A stretch of 64,000 nucleotides of DNA from Arenibacter catalasegens (GTDB lineage Bacteria; Bacteroidota; Bacteroidia; Flavobacteriales; Flavobacteriaceae): the NCBI RefSeq assembly GCF_002909235.1, contig NZ_PHQQ01000027.1, positions 28,972-92,971 on the forward strand. The letters are read 5' to 3'. Positions 63,248 through 64,000 of this stretch are shown piece by piece (position 1 is the first letter of the stretch; the number at the start of each line of letters is the position of its first letter). The notes below the pieces were generated by a model that saw only the letters and a program-made list of their open reading frames with translations, was not told the origin of the DNA and made no database searches. A program made the position numbers and the translations under genes.

Positions 63248-63836
63248 TTGCATATTTACTGCATAGCTAAAAACCTTTGTATAGCCCGTGAAATATAGGA
63301 TTTTACTTTTACTATGCAAATGCTGCAATTATTTTAGACCTTTAAATTAGATTACGTTATTTTTACTATTCTTATATATTCTACTTAGAAAGTGGGTTCA
63401 AGAAAAGATTAATAGTAGAGAGTATAGTAACTAGAAAAAAACTAGAGTATTATTTTAAGTTCTATTTTTTTTGCAGCATCTGCATAGTTTTTTTGACTTC
63501 TTAGTTATAATGGGAGATACGGGAGTTTTTAGGAGTGCAATTCTCTGCTAATCTTTTTACATCTGACACTAATTCCCTAGGGCGGCTCTACGAGTTACAA
63601 CTATAACAAAACCTATAAAATATTCCTTATTTAGAATTATTCTACATAGTGAGTTATAATCCTACTAATTTAGTAGACTACTAGAACCCATATAATACGC
63701 CTCCGTTCGTGTACCTACCCCCCTCCTAAAATTCGTTTCTTATTTAGAATAATTCTTAATAGTAGTTCATCGAATAGTTATAACAAGTAACAAACGAACG
63801 TTTAACACTTGTTATGCAAATTTGTATATTAGCCGA
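63248..63836. other. Gene-free AT-rich stretch with repeated motifs
   Basis: About 590 bp without a gene. Direct copies of CTTATTTAGAATNATTCT lie at 63626-63643 and 63739-63756 (one difference), each containing the palindrome AGAATNATTCT. A 17-bp inverted pair, ACTATGCAAATGCTGCA (63311-63327) and TGCAGCATCTGCATAGT (63472-63488), agrees at 16 positions. Further TGCATA-like motifs occur near 63250, 63260 and 63815. These may be integrase or recombinase arm sites or operators. Confidence 0.4.
63311..63488. repeat. 17-bp inverted repeat pair downstream of the integrase
   Basis: Arms ACTATGCAAATGCTGCA (63311-63327) and TGCAGCATCTGCATAGT (63472-63488) match at 16 of 17 positions, 144 bp apart. The arrangement is compatible with recombinase binding sites; no function is proven. 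Confidence 0.5.
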
Positions 63837-63935
63837 ATGGAAAAATATATAGCGTATTACCGGGTAAGTACTAACGTGGATGAGCCGGTCAAAGTGAACC
63901 ACGTGTGCCGGATGAAAGTGAGCATAGCAAACTAG
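63837..63935 (+). pseudogene. Serine recombinase (resolvase) start, truncated by an insertion
   Basis: From ATG at 63837 the frame reads MEKYIAYYRVSTN, the N-terminal pattern of resolvase/invertase recombinases including the catalytic Ser region (YRVST). It then departs abruptly at about 63877 and stops at 63933-63935. The new sequence looks like an IS end, so the gene has been interrupted. Confidence 0.72.
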
Positions 63936-64000
63936 TTGCTCAAAATCGATTCCTTTGTGGTTAAATTTACTGTTTATTTTTTAATTTTTTACGCATTGAT
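63877..64000. mobile_element. Putative left end of an IS21-like element
   Basis: Starting near 63877 with TGGATGAGCC, two related blocks follow: CCGGTCAAAGTGAACCA at 63885 and CCGGATGAAAGTGAGCA at 63908, 23 bp apart. Spaced terminal repeats of this kind are typical of IS21-family ends. The window ends before any istA gene would appear, so only the end is seen. Confidence 0.5.

Overview
The window looks like a marine Bacteroidetes chromosome, most likely Flavobacteriaceae. The evidence is an AT-rich composition, lipoprotein signals of Bacteroidetes type, a T9SS-like C-terminal domain, weak Shine-Dalgarno sites with a TAnnTTTG-type -7 element, and many sulfatase and glycoside-hydrolase-like genes. 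I see no rRNA, tRNA or CRISPR array.

Layout. (1) 0-6 kb, plus strand: an LctP-type organic-acid permease split by a frameshift, a FAD plus Fe-S 2-hydroxyacid dehydrogenase and a class V aminotransferase, probably a lactate/glycolate-to-glycine cassette. (2) 6.7-11.2 kb, minus: a TPR protein, a secreted purple-acid-phosphatase-like enzyme and a di-haem MauG/CcpA-type peroxidase. (3) 11.6-23.5 kb, minus: mostly secreted or lipid-anchored hydrolases (M20 peptidase, amidase, amidohydrolase, PhoD phosphatase, alpha/beta hydrolases), with DUF3500, GlcG-like and AlkD-like proteins. (4) 24.4-25.4 kb: asnA with a clear terminator. (5) 25.8-61.0 kb: a large catabolic island. (6) 61.4-64 kb: a 119-bp tandem repeat, a tyrosine recombinase, an AT-rich gene-free stretch and a serine recombinase start cut off by an IS21-like end.

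The island is organised around one divergent control region (54.56-55.06 kb) next to a GntR/FCD regulator. Two palindromes there match the FadR-type pattern TNGTNNNACNA. The minus arm carries two aldolases, two class III aminotransferases (one fused to an amidohydrolase), a FGGY kinase, a NagB-like isomerase, an amidohydrolase, a ceramidase-like hydrolase, an SSS symporter, two sulfatases, a sialidase-like protein, oxidoreductases, a phytanoyl-CoA-dioxygenase-like protein and a PVC-type haem protein with an SGNH partner. The plus arm carries a beta-propeller protein, a GH32-like protein, two small ATC-hydrolase-like proteins, a DapA/NanA-family lyase and a HEAT-like protein. Outer enzymes would desulfate and trim a substrate, the symporter would import a small product, and isomerase, kinase, aldolases and aminotransferases would dismantle it. 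No SusC/SusD pair is present. The substrate is unknown; an amino- or acidic, sulfated sugar is an inference. A diverged copy of the 119-bp repeat lies at 25.6 kb, so related repeats bracket the island.

Several gene remnants lie between intact genes (near 0.1, 6.1, 18.2, 30.0 and 54.7 kb), which suggests repeated gene gain and loss.
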